NCBI GenBank assembly: GCA_031260095.1
Contig: JAIRKN010000239.1
Location: 1-6,333 of the forward strand
Reading direction: 5' to 3'
Length of the DNA: 6,333 nucleotides
DNA from: Tannerella sp.
GTDB lineage: Bacteria > Bacteroidota > Bacteroidia > Bacteroidales > Tannerellaceae
This document shows positions 5,765 to 6,333 of the stretch, piece after piece. Position numbers and translations under genes: made by a program. A model generated the notes under the pieces. It was not told where the DNA came from, searched no databases, and saw only the letters and a program-made list of their open reading frames with translations. The number at the start of each line of letters is the position of its first letter. Position 1 is the stretch's first letter.

Positions 5765-6214
5765 ATGGAAGAAAAAAAAGAAATTGTGAGAGAATATACG
5801 AATGGTGAAGTAACTATTGTATGGCAACCGAAATATTGCATACATGCGACATTTTGCTGGCGTGAATCGCCGGAAATCTTTGATCCGGAAAAACGTCCCT
5901 GGGTTCATGCTTCAGGGATCTCTTCGGAAAAGATTATAAAACAGGTGGAACGTTGTCCGTCAGAAGCGTTGACTTATTATTATAATGACCGGAAAGACGA
6001 ATACGTAAAAAAATCAGAGACGCCTGCCGTTACCGAAACCCAAATAGAAGTAACGCCTAACGGTCCGCTGATCGTAACCGGCAATGTTAAGATAATAAAC
6101 GATAAGGGTGAGACTGAAATAAGGTATGACACAACAGCCCTATGCCGGTGTGGCGGCACAAAAACCCCTCCGTACTGTGATGGTACGCATGTAGAAATTG
6201 GCTTTAAAGGATAA
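5765..6214 (+). CDS. YjdI-type (4Fe-4S) domain fused to CDGSH iron-sulfur domain
   Basis: This 149-residue protein joins two small iron-sulfur domains. The N-terminal part (about 8-72) matches YjdI/Fer4_19 mono-cluster proteins: C25-IHATF-C31 lines up with the C-x5-C of E. coli YjdI, followed by RPWVHA and C64-PSEAL. A linker of about 20 residues leads to a short strand segment (TPNGPLIVTGNVKI) and a CDGSH domain. Its motif C127-R-C129-GGTKTPPY-C138-DGT-H142 fits C-x-C-x2-(S/T)-x3-P-x-C-D-G-(S/A/T)-H and would bind a [2Fe-2S] cluster through three cysteines and one histidine. Only three cysteines are visible in the YjdI half, so its fourth ligand, if any, is unclear. No signal peptide or membrane segment is seen, so it should be cytosolic. 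The role is probably electron transfer or cluster/redox sensing; the family has no settled function. The next gene, 33 bases downstream, repeats the E. coli yjdI-yjdJ pairing. Confidence 0.92.
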   Translation: MEEKKEIVREYTNGEVTIVWQPKYCIHATFCWRESPEIFDPEKRPWVHASGISSEKIIKQVERCPSEALTYYYNDRKDEYVKKSETPAVTETQIEVTPNGPLIVTGNVKIINDKGETEIRYDTTALCRCGGTKTPPYCDGTHVEIGFKG

Positions 6215-6247
6215 ACGGACAACTCCAGGGAACGCTAACGATATATT

Positions 6248-6333
6248 ATGGAAATAAAAAGAAAAGACAACGGCGCCAACGGTGTGTTTATGGTAATAGA
6301 AGATGAGACGCAAATAGCTGAAATGACCTATGT
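6248..6333 (+). CDS. YjdJ-like GNAT family N-acetyltransferase (N-terminal fragment, cut by window edge)
   Basis: Only the first 28 codons are present, reading MEIKRKDNGANGVFMVIEDE and then TQIAEMTY. The pattern of a short strand, 'NG.F...' and a 'aEMtY' strand is typical of the small YjdJ-type acetyltransferases (about 90-100 residues, Acetyltransf_CG group), which open with a strand pair of the form 'G.F.I..DG...aEMtY'. The acetyl-CoA binding loop lies beyond the window. It starts 33 bases after the YjdI-CDGSH stop with no promoter box between, so the two are probably co-transcribed. The substrate is unknown. The call rests on little sequence plus the neighbour gene. Confidence 0.65.
   Translation, partial: MEIKRKDNGANGVFMVIEDETQIAEMTY

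Noticed and set aside
5980..6222. 80-codon minus-strand frame opposite the YjdI-CDGSH gene
   Set aside because: The plus strand has an exact CDGSH motif and a strong ribosome-binding site; the antisense product has no recognisable features.

Overview
The window looks like chromosome of a Bacteroidota (Bacteroidales-type) bacterium. Two exact TAnnTTTG boxes, the -7 element typical of this phylum, lie ahead of genes. The proteins also resemble Bacteroidales families: a secreted ~960-residue M16 peptidase, a YjdI-CDGSH fusion, and a minus-strand fragment with the 'TPLYNDYIAKEALA...' signature of a hypothetical family I recall from Bacteroides. The species cannot be told from the sequence alone.

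Layout. Bases 1-148 hold the broken or truncated start of a minus-strand hypothetical gene. A three-copy 21-bp tandem repeat (186-248) lies just upstream of it, followed by the leader of the next plus-strand gene. Bases 392-5397 hold three plus-strand genes that overlap end to start: a two-module zinc peptidase of family M16 with a signal peptide (392-3280), a radical SAM enzyme with a shortened, four-cysteine SPASM/twitch region (3273-4379), and a Gfo/Idh/MocA-type NAD(P)-dependent oxidoreductase (4363-5397). The overlaps are 8 and 17 bp, so the three are probably one translationally coupled operon.

Bases 5398-5764 are a 367-bp gap with no convincing gene. It holds a 26-codon ORF starting immediately after the oxidoreductase stop, a GC-rich segment with inverted repeats that may be a dispersed repeat, a perfect 12-bp palindrome, and then an AT-rich promoter and leader. 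A second unit follows: a (4Fe-4S) YjdI domain fused to a CDGSH iron-sulfur domain (5765-6214) with an unusually strong Shine-Dalgarno sequence, and the start of a small YjdJ-like GNAT acetyltransferase (6248 onward, cut by the window edge). This matches the yjdI-yjdJ pairing known in E. coli.

How they may work together. The radical SAM enzyme and the oxidoreductase are the most likely functional pair: a radical-based oxidation or rearrangement plus a nicotinamide-dependent redox step on an unknown small molecule, sugar or peptide. The M16 peptidase is predicted to be exported and the other two cytosolic, so its link rests on gene overlap only. An analogy with PqqE/PqqF-type peptide maturation is tempting but unproven. 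I found no CRISPR array, tRNA, rRNA, insertion sequence or convincing terminator.
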